Shown: piece by piece, positions 1 through 8,684 of the stretch
Position numbering within the stretch: position 1 is the stretch's first letter
Layout of the letters: the number at the start of each line of letters is the position of its first letter
Assembly (NCBI GenBank): GCA_017860255.1
Contig: JAFNAR010000010.1
Span: 1-62,867 of the forward strand
Origin: Bacteroidota bacterium
GTDB taxonomy: Bacteria; Bacteroidota; Bacteroidia; Bacteroidales; P3
Length of the DNA stretch: 62,867 bases
Reading direction: 5' to 3'
The notes under the pieces: model-generated
Database searches by the model: none
What the model was told of the DNA's origin: nothing
Seen by the model: the letters and a program-made list of their open reading frames with translations, nothing else
Position numbers and translations under genes: made by a program

Positions 1-45
1 TATCTCTATACGAATTGCATCCGTAATCTTGCCTCTTTTCTCCAT
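1..45 (-). CDS. Possible 5' end of a gene cut by the window edge
   Basis: Reading the minus strand from 45 gives an ATG and 15 uninterrupted codons (MEKRGKITDAIRIEI) that run off the left end. The lysine/arginine-rich start followed by ITDAIRIEI resembles the N-terminus of helix-turn-helix or transposase-type proteins, but 15 residues are too few to name a family. A 9-bp inverted repeat (53-61 and 68-76) lies just upstream of the ATG and could be an operator, or the end of a mobile element. Seen: open frame and inverted repeat. Inferred: that it is a gene. Confidence 0.3.
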   Translation of the reverse strand, partial: MEKRGKITDAIRIEI

Positions 46-52
46 TTTTGTT

Positions 53-76
53 ACACTTTTTTTGTATAAAAAGTGT
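53..76. repeat. 9-bp inverted repeat upstream of the left-edge ORF
   Basis: ACACTTTTT (53-61) and AAAAAGTGT (68-76) are perfect reverse complements separated by 6 bases. The repeat lies 7 bases upstream of the candidate start codon at 45 on the minus strand. It could be an operator, or a weak terminator-like hairpin after the MuiA gene, which also reads leftward and ends at 159. Confidence 0.4.
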
Positions 77-158
77 CAACTTTTTTCAGTACAAGACAGT
101 TAAAAAGTTCAAAGTCCTATTTTAAGAGAAGAAAACTAGACCTAAGCTTTAATTTCTT

Positions 159-2135
159 TTAATCAAAAGCAATATTTGTAGTCTTTGGATAGCGTATTGT
201 GTATTTAATTGTAAATGCTTTAGACTCTGATGCATTTAAATTTAAATCCCAATATAGAAGCCCAGTCTTTTCATCAATAAATGCTCCTGATATTTCATTT
301 TTCTCAATTGAAATTTCTTCAATATTTGAAACTGGAACCTGATCATCAATTCTTAAGTTTACAGCTTGGTCTTTATTGTTCTTTGCAGTAATATCAATTG
401 TTACTGTTGTTTCTAAAATAGAGCCTCTTCTATTAAACTTCTTTGGCTGAGTAAAACTTACTTTCCTGTCAATAACAACTCTCTTTTCTTTACCAATTGG
501 GATGGAAAGCGTATCTGAGGTTTGATTAATGGATATATATGAATCGTTTACATAGCTTTCATCAATATAAATTTTAGCTTTTGCATTAATTAAATCCATA
601 TCTTCCCATGAAGGAACAAGAGATGACAGATAAACTATCTTTTCTTTCTTTGGAACTGCAAAATACTTAAAGAATGAATTAGCCTTCTTTTCTTCCAAAG
701 GAATAATCTTTGCCTTTTCTCCGCTCTTTATTGTATAATTCATTTCAACCTCATATTCCTTGGCAAGTGAAACAGTAAGAGCATTCTGAGAAACAGGTTC
801 TTCATTAGAGTTTATAACTATAGTATCTTCTACAATATCAAAATCTGATATTTCCATATCTAATTCATAGTCTTCATCTTCTTCTTGACTTTCCAATATA
901 GGAACTTGATATGTAGAAATTACTACTTCATCTAACTGTTTTGAAGAAGGTTCAAGAGAGATATTCCCTCCAGTTGAATAACCTGATGAACTGACTCTGA
1001 CTCGTTTTTTCTTCGTTTTTTGATAACCAACAATTCTTGCTTCAACATCATAATAACCTGCTGCTAATGGTTTGATTTGATAATTACCATCCATATCTGT
1101 TTGCGCTCCTCCTTTTTGTTCTCCATTTTGCATTGCAACAACATAAACAAAAGGCATTGGTTCATTTGTTTTTGCATCAACAATCTTTCCTACTAAAATT
1201 CCATTTGATTTTGGAATATAATTAGAACTGTAAAGAGAATAAACCATAGTTTGTAAATCATAAGGCTCTCCCTGTTCTTCTGAATTTTGGGTTGAAAACA
1301 CTAATTTAACATCTTCCCAATCTTCAGAAGTATTTTGTTGAAACTCTGTTTTCAAAATAAATTGAGATTCATTACTTGATTTATCAAATTTCAAATCATA
1401 AAAAGGATTCCATTTTATTCCACCTACGCTATACATGTATTGAAGCGATGTTTGAATATCATTTTGAGCATATAAAGTAAGTTTAATATAGTATTCATTA
1501 ATATTATTTTCCTTAGTTTCTTCATCGCCTTGAAGTATCAGTTGAATATTTGTCTCTATTTCTTTTCTCTTTTTATAAAGTTTTAGAGATTCTTTTTCAT
1601 ATTTTGCTATCAAAGATTTCAATTCAATAGACTTATTTCTATAAAAAGGTAATACATTTTTCATCTTTTTTACTTCCAAAAGAGAATCTGTTTGATAAAC
1701 ATTTTGTAATTCTTGTAACACTTCTAATTCTTTGTAATAAACATTATAAACGATATCAATATCATAATGCTCTTTATCTAATTTTTTCAAAGAATCTTTT
1801 AAATTGCTTAGCAACTGTTTATTCTTGGCATCCAATTTCTCTTCTGCAGTTATATCTTTTCTAACTGTTTGAATGTATGGAGTGAACTCAGTAATAATAA
1901 AGTCGGATGAATTGTTAAACTGAATGCTTTGCCTTCTTAAATAAGGAGAGTTTCCACATAAAATTATTTCATTAAATCCTTGTTTAAGTGTAAGAGGAAT
2001 GCTTTTCTCAACTTGAGCTGAAGATGAAAATACTGTTACCTTATTAATTTTAGGGTATAATTTAGTTTCCTCTTGAGAGAAAGTAAGATTACTTATTAAA
2101 AGTATTGCTATTATTATAATTATATTCTTTTCCAT
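159..2135 (-). CDS. MuiA/DUF4139 family protein with inserted carboxypeptidase-regulatory-like domain
   Basis: 658 residues with a signal peptide (about 1-20, hydrophobic IIIIIAILLISNLTFS). Layout: a DUF4140-type N-terminal domain (about 25-90), a coiled-coil segment (about 95-205), then the DUF4139 beta-rich domain in two parts. Between the two parts, at about 312-397, lies a carboxypeptidase-regulatory-like fold (GKIVDAKTNEPMPFVYV, then DMDGNYQIKPLAAGYYDVEA). LDEVVIS follows at about 401-407, the type of sequence that leads into the plug of SusC-like receptors. Family name comes from mucoidy inhibitor MuiA; the biochemical role is unknown. It follows a paralogue at 2183-4102 with a 47-bp gap, so the pair is probably one transcript. 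Function at the cell envelope is inferred from the signal peptide. Confidence 0.85.
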   Translation of the reverse strand: MEKNIIIIIAILLISNLTFSQEETKLYPKINKVTVFSSSAQVEKSIPLTLKQGFNEIILCGNSPYLRRQSIQFNNSSDFIITEFTPYIQTVRKDITAEEKLDAKNKQLLSNLKDSLKKLDKEHYDIDIVYNVYYKELEVLQELQNVYQTDSLLEVKKMKNVLPFYRNKSIELKSLIAKYEKESLKLYKKRKEIETNIQLILQGDEETKENNINEYYIKLTLYAQNDIQTSLQYMYSVGGIKWNPFYDLKFDKSSNESQFILKTEFQQNTSEDWEDVKLVFSTQNSEEQGEPYDLQTMVYSLYSSNYIPKSNGILVGKIVDAKTNEPMPFVYVVAMQNGEQKGGAQTDMDGNYQIKPLAAGYYDVEARIVGYQKTKKKRVRVSSSGYSTGGNISLEPSSKQLDEVVISTYQVPILESQEEDEDYELDMEISDFDIVEDTIVINSNEEPVSQNALTVSLAKEYEVEMNYTIKSGEKAKIIPLEEKKANSFFKYFAVPKKEKIVYLSSLVPSWEDMDLINAKAKIYIDESYVNDSYISINQTSDTLSIPIGKEKRVVIDRKVSFTQPKKFNRRGSILETTVTIDITAKNNKDQAVNLRIDDQVPVSNIEEISIEKNEISGAFIDEKTGLLYWDLNLNASESKAFTIKYTIRYPKTTNIAFD

Positions 2136-2182
2136 TTCCTATTCTTATTTTTTGTTTACATTATTATTTAGACAACATTCAA

Positions 2183-4102
2183 TTAATCCAAAGGTAGAAT
2201 TACATCTTTAGGATATTTGCATGTATATGAGAAAGTAACTGTTTTTGATTCTAACGGCTTAAGACTTGTTTCCCAGAATAAGAGTCCAGTCTTTTCATTA
2301 TAATTTGCTCCAGATAGTTCTCCTTTTGTTATAGTTATCTTTTCGGAATTGGAAATTGGTATTTGATCATCAATCTTAATATCAACTTGAGTATTATTAT
2401 TGTTCTTTACAATTACCTTTACATTAATTACCTGTTCCAGCTCAGTTCCTTTTCTATTTACCTCAATTGGTTTCCCCTTAATTACTTTTCTATCAATTGC
2501 AATTTTCTTTTCTCTTCCAACAAATAGTTTTAAAGTATCTGCTGTTTGATTGGTGTTTATATTAGCTGAATTAACATACTTATCATCAATATATAAGTTA
2601 GCACGAGCATTTGCCAATCCTAACTCTTCCCAAGAAGGAAATAATGCAGAAAGATAAACCACCTTTTCTTTCTTTGGGATAGAGAAATATTTATAATTTA
2701 CGTTAGTATTCTTTTGTTCCAAAGGAATAATCTTTGATTTATCTCCACTCTTTATGGAGTATTTCATCTTAACAATATATTCTTGAGTTAATAAATTATT
2801 ATTTGAAGTAATTCCTGATGAAGCATTTTCAGTTATAATTTCATATTTTGGTTTCTCTACTTCTCTAATACTTGGTCTATCATCATTTGATGAAATACCT
2901 CCTACAGTAGCAATAATTCCATCAACTTGATTTGCTGTCATTTTATCAATATCATCAGCAGTTATTCTTCTTGATTCTTCTGCCTGACTTGCTCTTGTCC
3001 CTCCAAGTTCAACTTGAACTTCTGCTATTGCCTGTTTTGGAATATTTACAGAACCCTTTTTAGCAACTCCATTAACATAAGTTACCATACCTCCTTCACC
3101 TCTGGTTGTTCCACCATCATTATCCGAAACTCCTCCAACAGTTGCAATAATATCATCAACTGTACTTACTGTTGCAACAGTTTTTGGTCTTTCTCCTGGC
3201 ATTATCTTTTTATATACCATAGGTTTAAGATCAATTGGCATTACATTAGAGCTTTGTTCTTCGGTTGAAAATATAATTGAAACATCGTTCCAATCTTCTC
3301 CTGTTTCTTGTTGAAATTCTGCTTTTAAAAGAAATACTGCAGGTTTATTTAAAGAAGAAAACTTCACATCATAAATTGGTGTCCATTCAATTCCGATAAC
3401 ATTATATTTATAGTTAACAGTGGTTTTAACATCATTCTTTGCATAAAGATTTAACTTGATATAATATTCTTCCTTGCTTAATTTATCTCCCTGTTCATCT
3501 TCTTGAAGAATAATTTTAAGATCATCATTCAGTTTGCGTATTTGATTCTTTAATTCAATATCAGTCAAGCTTAAATCATAAAGAAGTTTGCTTATTTCAA
3601 CTGTTTTTACTTCGAAGTATTCCAGTGCTTCTTTTAAATCGATTATACTATCAGCTTGTTGAGGAGAATCAATTTCTTTAATATTGGTTAAAGTAGTCCT
3701 TTCTTTATCCAATATTTGTTTCTTATCTTTAATAGCTTTTCTTCTATCTTTTAATAATTCAATTGAATCTTTAATAATCTTCACTCTGGCCTTTTCTTGG
3801 TCTGTAAGTTTATCTTCCTGCTTTTGATTTGATTTAACTAATTGAATATAGGGAGAGAAATCTGTAATTACAAAGTCTTTAGAAGAATTAAACTGAATAC
3901 TTTGAGTGTTTAATTTTGAAGAATTCCCCGAAAGTATTATTTCATTATATCCCTTAACTAAAGAAACCTCTAAGGATTTTTCAATTTGAGCTGTACTACT
4001 GAAAATGGTTACTTTATTAATTTGAGGATAGAATTTTTGTTGTGCTTTTAATCCAGATAAACATAAGCACAAAACAAATAGAGATAACAATATTTTTTTC
4101 AT
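2183..4102 (-). CDS. MuiA/DUF4139 family protein with TonB-plug-like insert
   Basis: 639 residues from the ATG at 4102. The open frame extends 14 codons further upstream, but the signal peptide MKKILLSLFVLCLCLSGLKA begins at 4102, so that start is chosen. Overall layout matches the downstream paralogue: DUF4140, coiled coil, split DUF4139. Here, however, the insert (about 310-418) resembles fragments of a SusC-type TonB-receptor plug: IIATVGGVSDNDGG, TYVNGVAKKGSVNIPKQAI, EVQVELGGTRA, and then a second IIATVGGISSNDD preceded by ITADDIDKM. The IIATVGG motif is thus present twice. I infer domain shuffling from a receptor gene; whether the insert folds as a plug is unknown. Probably envelope-located. 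Confidence 0.83.
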   Translation of the reverse strand: MKKILLSLFVLCLCLSGLKAQQKFYPQINKVTIFSSTAQIEKSLEVSLVKGYNEIILSGNSSKLNTQSIQFNSSKDFVITDFSPYIQLVKSNQKQEDKLTDQEKARVKIIKDSIELLKDRRKAIKDKKQILDKERTTLTNIKEIDSPQQADSIIDLKEALEYFEVKTVEISKLLYDLSLTDIELKNQIRKLNDDLKIILQEDEQGDKLSKEEYYIKLNLYAKNDVKTTVNYKYNVIGIEWTPIYDVKFSSLNKPAVFLLKAEFQQETGEDWNDVSIIFSTEEQSSNVMPIDLKPMVYKKIMPGERPKTVATVSTVDDIIATVGGVSDNDGGTTRGEGGMVTYVNGVAKKGSVNIPKQAIAEVQVELGGTRASQAEESRRITADDIDKMTANQVDGIIATVGGISSNDDRPSIREVEKPKYEIITENASSGITSNNNLLTQEYIVKMKYSIKSGDKSKIIPLEQKNTNVNYKYFSIPKKEKVVYLSALFPSWEELGLANARANLYIDDKYVNSANINTNQTADTLKLFVGREKKIAIDRKVIKGKPIEVNRKGTELEQVINVKVIVKNNNNTQVDIKIDDQIPISNSEKITITKGELSGANYNEKTGLLFWETSLKPLESKTVTFSYTCKYPKDVILPLD

Positions 4103-4212
4103 ATTATTAAAAAAGTTTTGATTATAATTAGGGCAAAGGTACATTTTTTTCTTTTCAAAATTGAAGAAAGAAATAAAAACCCTATTTAATTTTAATATTA
4201 AAATATATTTCC

Positions 4213-4220
4213 TATTTTTG
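4213..4220 (+). promoter_or_regulatory. -7 promoter box (TATTTTTG)
   Basis: Matches the Bacteroidota sigma-A -7 consensus TAnnTTTG and sits 40 bases before the ATG of the DNRLRE protein gene at 4261. No convincing -33 TTTG is seen. Confidence 0.5.
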
Positions 4221-4260
4221 CATCAAAATAAATTTTAACAAAAATCAAAAACAAAAAATC

Positions 4261-5478
4261 ATGAGAAAAATTATTGTTAGCTTTTTAGCTATGTTTTTAT
4301 TGACTATTACTTCAAGTCAAATTGTTTTTTCACAAACAACAGTTATCTTTAAACCTAACGGGACTATTGGAAAAGATGCCGTTGTTTTAACTAAAGAATA
4401 TTCTAATTTTGCAGATTTAAACTTCGGAACTCAAACAGCACTTAAAATGTCAACTTGGACTTGGGATGGAGCTTTGTTTACAGAACGTTCTTTAATTCAA
4501 TTTAATGAGTTAGAATCAATTCCAACAGAAGCAATAATTACTGATGTTAAGTTGAAACTATATGGTAACTTTGATCAAGAAGGAAATAATGTTTATCCTG
4601 GTAGTGAATTTAATCAGTATTCTAATTCTGTATTTCTTCAAAGAGTTGTTGCAGCTTGGGATGAAGATTCAGTTACTTGGAACACTCAACCTACAACATC
4701 AACATCAACAACCCAAATAATAATCCCTAACTCAGAGGGTCAATATAATTGGAATTATACAATTGAAAATTCAGATGAATTGAAAGCAATGGTTCAAGAT
4801 ATGGTTTCTAATCCAAGTACAAATCATGGATTTATGTTAAAACTATTAAGTGAATCTACATATAGACGAATGGTTTTTGCTTCAAGTGATAATTTAGACC
4901 CTACTCGTTGGCCTGAACTTCAAGTTACATATTCTTATAATGATACTTGCAATTCAAATTTCTCTTATACCATGGACAATGCTCTTGACCCTACTACTCT
5001 TACTTTTAATGCTAAAGTTGACGCTGGACAACATATTTGGAGATATGGCAACCAAAGTCTTTCAACTGCTTCTTCTTTCACTCATACCTTCACTCCAACA
5101 AATCAATGTCAAGAACTTACTCATGAAGTAATTGGAACTAATGGAAATTGTTCAACTTCTATCAATCTTTACATTTGTGATAATAATCAAGATACAACTT
5201 CAATTGATGAAGTTAATTCAATGGATAATGCAGAGGTTATGATTTCTCCTAATCCAAGCAAAGACTTTTGGAATGTTAGCATTAATTCAAAAGAAAAGAT
5301 TAGAGCAGAGATAATTATTAGAGATGCTTTAGGTAAAGTTGTTTTAAGAGATGAAAAGAATATTTATATTGGAGAAAATAATATTCCTATAAATGGCAAA
5401 GACTTAAATAAAGGAATGTATATTATTGAGATAAAAGGAAAAGGGATTAGCTATTCTCAAAAACTTATAAAACAATAA
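4261..5478 (+). CDS. Secreted DNRLRE-domain protein with T9SS sorting domain
   Basis: 405 residues with a signal peptide (about 1-25, ending SQIVFSQ). Residues about 28-225 form a DNRLRE-type beta domain: TERSLIQFN, then LKLYGNF, then WDEDSVTWNTQPTT are the diagnostic pieces. DNRLRE domains are usually carbohydrate-associated or stalk modules of secreted proteins. A short cysteine-containing middle region follows. The C-terminus (about 330-405) starts ISPNPSKDFWNVSI and ends GMYIIEIKGKGISYSQKLI, a type A T9SS sorting domain, so the protein should be exported through the Por system and anchored or released at the cell surface. The binding partner is not evident. Confidence 0.82.
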   Translation: MRKIIVSFLAMFLLTITSSQIVFSQTTVIFKPNGTIGKDAVVLTKEYSNFADLNFGTQTALKMSTWTWDGALFTERSLIQFNELESIPTEAIITDVKLKLYGNFDQEGNNVYPGSEFNQYSNSVFLQRVVAAWDEDSVTWNTQPTTSTSTTQIIIPNSEGQYNWNYTIENSDELKAMVQDMVSNPSTNHGFMLKLLSESTYRRMVFASSDNLDPTRWPELQVTYSYNDTCNSNFSYTMDNALDPTTLTFNAKVDAGQHIWRYGNQSLSTASSFTHTFTPTNQCQELTHEVIGTNGNCSTSINLYICDNNQDTTSIDEVNSMDNAEVMISPNPSKDFWNVSINSKEKIRAEIIIRDALGKVVLRDEKNIYIGENNIPINGKDLNKGMYIIEIKGKGISYSQKLIKQ

Positions 5479-5504
5479 AGAGAGAAAAGAATTTTTACCC
5501 ATAA

Positions 5505-5534
5505 AAAAAGAGAAGTCAAACGGCTTCTCTTTTT
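5505..5534. terminator. Bidirectional terminator hairpin
   Basis: AAAAAGAGAAG (5505-5515) and CTTCTCTTTTT (5524-5534) pair around an 8-base loop. The hairpin ends in T-runs on both strands, as expected between the convergent genes 4261-5478 and arcC. Confidence 0.85.
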
Positions 5535-5557
5535 TGTTTATGCTGATTTTATAAATA

Positions 5558-6493
5558 TTACCAAACTATTCTTGTTCCACATTTTGAGTTACCTAATTGT
5601 CCAGCTTCTGTTATTATACATTCTTTTCCTCCATTCTTAACAAAATGGAGTGCTGCTCTAACCTTTGGTGCCATTGAGCCTTCTGCAAAATGTCCTTGTG
5701 CAAGATATTCTTCTGCTTCTTTAATGGTTATAACATCAAGTGCTAATTCACCAGGCTTACGGAAATTAATATATATTTTTGGAACATCTGTAAGAATATA
5801 AAACTCGTCTGCTCCAATTTCAACTGCTGTTAATGCTGAAGCAAGGTCTTTGTCTATAACTGCTTCAACTCCCATAATTCCATTTTCTTCAATTACTGGA
5901 ATTCCTCCTCCTCCAACAGTAACAACAACATTTCCTTCAAGAGCCAATTCCTTAACTAATTGAATATTGTTTATCTTTAATGGTTTTGGAGATGCAACAA
6001 CCTTTCTATATTTGTCGCTTTTTGAATCTTTAGCATAAGTTGCTCCAGTTTCTTTAGCAAAGGCTTCTGCTTCTTCTTTTGAATAATAAGGTCCTACTGG
6101 CTTAACTGGATTTTGAAAAGCTGGATCATTTTTATCTACAACAACCTGAGTTAATAGTGTAAGAACATTTCTTTTTATATTTTCTCTTGCAAATACATTT
6201 CTAAATCCTAATTCAATAAGGTATCCAATTGAACCTTGAGTTTCTGCAACACAAAAATCCATTGGCATAGCTTCAATATCAAATTTTTTCTTTCCTGCTT
6301 CATGTTGAAGCATTACATTTCCTACTTGCGGTCCGTTACCATGTCCAATTACAATATTATAGTCTTGTTTTAGAAGATTGGTTAAACTATCGCAGGTTTC
6401 GGTTACATTCTTAATTTGTTCTTTGTATGTGCCTTTTTGTCCACTTCTCAATAGTGCATTACCTCCAAAGGCTATTACCGCTAACTTTTTCAT
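5558..6493 (-). CDS. arcC: Carbamate kinase
   Basis: 311 residues, the usual family length. It catalyses the reversible transfer between carbamoyl phosphate plus ADP and carbamate plus ATP, in the cytoplasm. The amino-acid kinase N-terminal motif AFGGNALLRSGQ, GHGNGPQVGN, the VGGGGIPVIEENG segment and KDLASALTA are all present. No arginine deiminase or ornithine carbamoyltransferase lies next to it, so whether it drains the arginine deiminase route, citrulline or purine breakdown cannot be told from here. It stands alone, convergent with the upstream gene and divergent from the one at 6634. Confidence 0.95.
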   Translation of the reverse strand: MKKLAVIAFGGNALLRSGQKGTYKEQIKNVTETCDSLTNLLKQDYNIVIGHGNGPQVGNVMLQHEAGKKKFDIEAMPMDFCVAETQGSIGYLIELGFRNVFARENIKRNVLTLLTQVVVDKNDPAFQNPVKPVGPYYSKEEAEAFAKETGATYAKDSKSDKYRKVVASPKPLKINNIQLVKELALEGNVVVTVGGGGIPVIEENGIMGVEAVIDKDLASALTAVEIGADEFYILTDVPKIYINFRKPGELALDVITIKEAEEYLAQGHFAEGSMAPKVRAALHFVKNGGKECIITEAGQLGNSKCGTRIVW

Positions 6494-6633
6494 AAGTATT
6501 TTATTAGTTTGTAGTTATTTTGGAATTTTTAAAGGTGCAAAGATATAAAATTTGGTTTATATTTATAAGTTTATGAAATATATTCTATTAAAAATCGTTT
6601 TTCCATATACCTAAAAGTAATGAAAAGAATTTG

Positions 6634-8187
6634 ATGAAAAGAAACCTTACTTACTATTTTGACATACTTACCATATTGATTTGCGTTGCTGGAATTAGCC
6701 TTTCTATATTTTTAATCAATTTGGGAATTGTGATGCTTTTGGTTAGAATCTTTTTTATTGGCTCTTGGAAAGAAAAATTGGAAAACATCAAATCGCAAAA
6801 GAAAATCCTTATAGTTTTACTTAGTTTCTTCTTCCTTCATATAATTGGACTTATTTGGACAGAAAATATCAGCTTTGGATTTAACGAACTTATTAGAAAG
6901 ATTGCTTTTTTAGTTGTCCCTGTTAGTATTTTGGCTATGACGGATATAAAAAAAGAAATCATTAAAATTGGTTTTGGAGGATATATTATATCTCTTTTCA
7001 TTGGTACTATATGGGGAATAGTAAATCTTCTTTCAACTGATTATCCAAACTTAAGAACTCTTATTCCCTCAACCTCTCATATTCGTTTCTCCCTAAACCT
7101 TGTGTTTGCCATCTTAGTTATTGCTAAACTCTTTTTACATAACTACAAAACTCTCTCCCCTGCAATCAAAATTCTTTCTTTAAGCATAATAATCTGGTTT
7201 ACCACTTATCTTATCTTAACTCAAGCATTAACTGGAATATTAATTCTATCTCTATTTTTGATTATCTATATCCCTTTCCTTTTAATCCAAAAGCACAAGA
7301 ATAAAATAAGCTACATTGTTTTGAGTATTTACATAATAACAATATCCCTTTCTTGCTTTTGGTTAGTGAGAGAGGATAAACTATTCTTTACTCCCAATAA
7401 GGTTTACTCACAACCTCTCTTAACTAAAACTCCTCTTGGCAACGATTACCATAATTTGAAAGATGTAAAGCTAATTGAAAATGGTAATTATATCTATTTA
7501 ATGTGCAATTTTGAGGAATTGGAAGATTCATGGAAGGCAAGAACTGGAGTAGAAATTGGAGGAAACTTTAATATATTGCTAAGGTATATGAATTCAATTT
7601 CTCCATATAAGGATGCTAAAAGATTTGATGAGCTAACAGATAAAGATATTGAAAACATTAAAAATGGTATTGCGAATAAAGTATATACAGAGAAGTTCTC
7701 TCTTCGTGGAAGACTCTATAAGATGTTTTACCATATAAACTCGCTTAAAGAAACTGGTCAAATTGTAGGTTCATCGGAATTGCAAAGAGTGGAACTATGG
7801 CGTAATTCTATTGGAATAATTAAAGAAAACTTTCTTTTTGGAGTGGGTACTGGCGATTTTGAAAAAGAGTTTGCTGACAACCTTTGCAAAAGCAATTCAC
7901 AATTATGCAACTCTGGGTATAAATCTCACAACCAATTCCTCAACATTTTCGTTACCTTTGGTCTTTTGGGTTTGATTTTATTTCTTTTTTGGATTATCTA
8001 TCCACCTTTTAAAGCTCAATTATCAACAAACTATTTCTATTTAGCTTTTGCTTTTATAGTTTTAATTTCAATGCTAACCGAAGACACCTTAGACAATATA
8101 GCAGGAAGAATGTTTTATATTTTCTTTGCATCAGTTATGCTCTTTAACTCCAAAACAATCAAAGAGATTACTTCTTCCAAAGTTTAA
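6634..8187 (+). CDS. O-antigen ligase/polymerase-like membrane protein
   Basis: 517 residues from the ATG at 6634 (a TTG one codon earlier extends the frame). About ten hydrophobic segments run from the N-terminus (SIFLINLGIVMLLV) to the C-terminus (FYIFFASVMLF). A long hydrophilic loop lies between about 250 and 425. Its end carries the Wzy_C signature: GVGTGDFEKEF, then YKSHNQFLNIFVTFGLLGL. The family joins undecaprenyl-linked glycans to lipid A core or to other acceptors, including glycoproteins. The precise acceptor cannot be read from sequence, and no LPS gene neighbours it except the GT2 gene far away at 58008. Confidence 0.78.
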   Translation: MKRNLTYYFDILTILICVAGISLSIFLINLGIVMLLVRIFFIGSWKEKLENIKSQKKILIVLLSFFFLHIIGLIWTENISFGFNELIRKIAFLVVPVSILAMTDIKKEIIKIGFGGYIISLFIGTIWGIVNLLSTDYPNLRTLIPSTSHIRFSLNLVFAILVIAKLFLHNYKTLSPAIKILSLSIIIWFTTYLILTQALTGILILSLFLIIYIPFLLIQKHKNKISYIVLSIYIITISLSCFWLVREDKLFFTPNKVYSQPLLTKTPLGNDYHNLKDVKLIENGNYIYLMCNFEELEDSWKARTGVEIGGNFNILLRYMNSISPYKDAKRFDELTDKDIENIKNGIANKVYTEKFSLRGRLYKMFYHINSLKETGQIVGSSELQRVELWRNSIGIIKENFLFGVGTGDFEKEFADNLCKSNSQLCNSGYKSHNQFLNIFVTFGLLGLILFLFWIIYPPFKAQLSTNYFYLAFAFIVLISMLTEDTLDNIAGRMFYIFFASVMLFNSKTIKEITSSKV

Positions 8188-8388
8188 TAGTTTAAAACAG
8201 GTTAAGCGTTAGAGATTTTAGATTGATTAATCAATAAGAAAGTCCTACAATCCCTTTTCAATTTCTTTGGCAACAAATAAATTATTTGTATTAATAAGTT
8301 TTTCAAAGACTTATATATGGAATTTTAATCCTGTTATTTTTTATTTTTATAAGATATAAATCTACTGAAATCAAGAAAAAATTTATTT
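8188..8388. other. AT-rich intergenic stretch without a gene
   Basis: Between the O-antigen-ligase-like gene and the repeat array at 8389. A 14-bp self-complementary sequence, ATTGATTAATCAAT, lies near 8222, but no T-run follows it, so I do not call it a terminator. No coding frame is seen. Confidence 0.5.
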
Positions 8389-8507
8389 ATATAAGGAATA
8401 ATTTTTGCAAGGTGGCAGGTTACTACATGTAAGGTGGCAGGTTACTATGTGTAAGGTGGCAGGATACACACAGTAACCTGCCACCTTGCAAGATTTATTC
8501 TTGATAT
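8389..8507. repeat. Array A: three 15-bp direct units at 22-bp pitch plus one inverted unit
   Basis: Core AAGGTGGCAGGTTAC occurs at 8409-8423 and 8431-8445, and as AAGGTGGCAGGATAC at 8453-8467, exactly 22 bp apart. The two spacers between these direct copies are 7-base AT-rich sequences (tacatgt, tatgtgt). A 5-base gap then leads to the reverse complement GTAACCTGCCACCTT at 8473-8487. The inverted relation extends outward over about 35 bases (8389-8423 against 8473-8507) with four mismatches, so a long hairpin can form. It shares its core with array B at 22026. Confidence 0.85.
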
Positions 8508-8626
8508 TAACAAATTAAAATAAGGTTTTGGCAAACTTATATCAAACAAAATCAAATCTATATCCCAAGTTCACATTCATAAATCAATATTAATAAATCC
8601 AAAAACCAAAAAAGCTACTACTAATT

Positions 8627-8656
8627 ATTGTTTATTCAATTATTATTGTATTTTTG
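8627..8656 (+). promoter_or_regulatory. Promoter for the outer-membrane protein gene
   Basis: -7 box TATTTTTG at 8649-8656 with ATTG at 8627-8630 as an approximate -33 element, 18 bases apart. Transcription would begin near 8663, about 20 bases before the ATG at 8685. This excludes the longer frame that begins at 8628. Confidence 0.6.
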
Positions 8657-8684
8657 CTTTTGGAAACAATTATCAATATTGCTT

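Noticed and set aside
8409..8487. CRISPR array at arrays A and B
   Set aside because: Spacers are 7 bases or fewer, the last unit is inverted and no cas gene is present.
8628..8684. 19-residue N-terminal extension of the outer-membrane protein
   Set aside because: It would precede the signal peptide and overlaps the promoter boxes.
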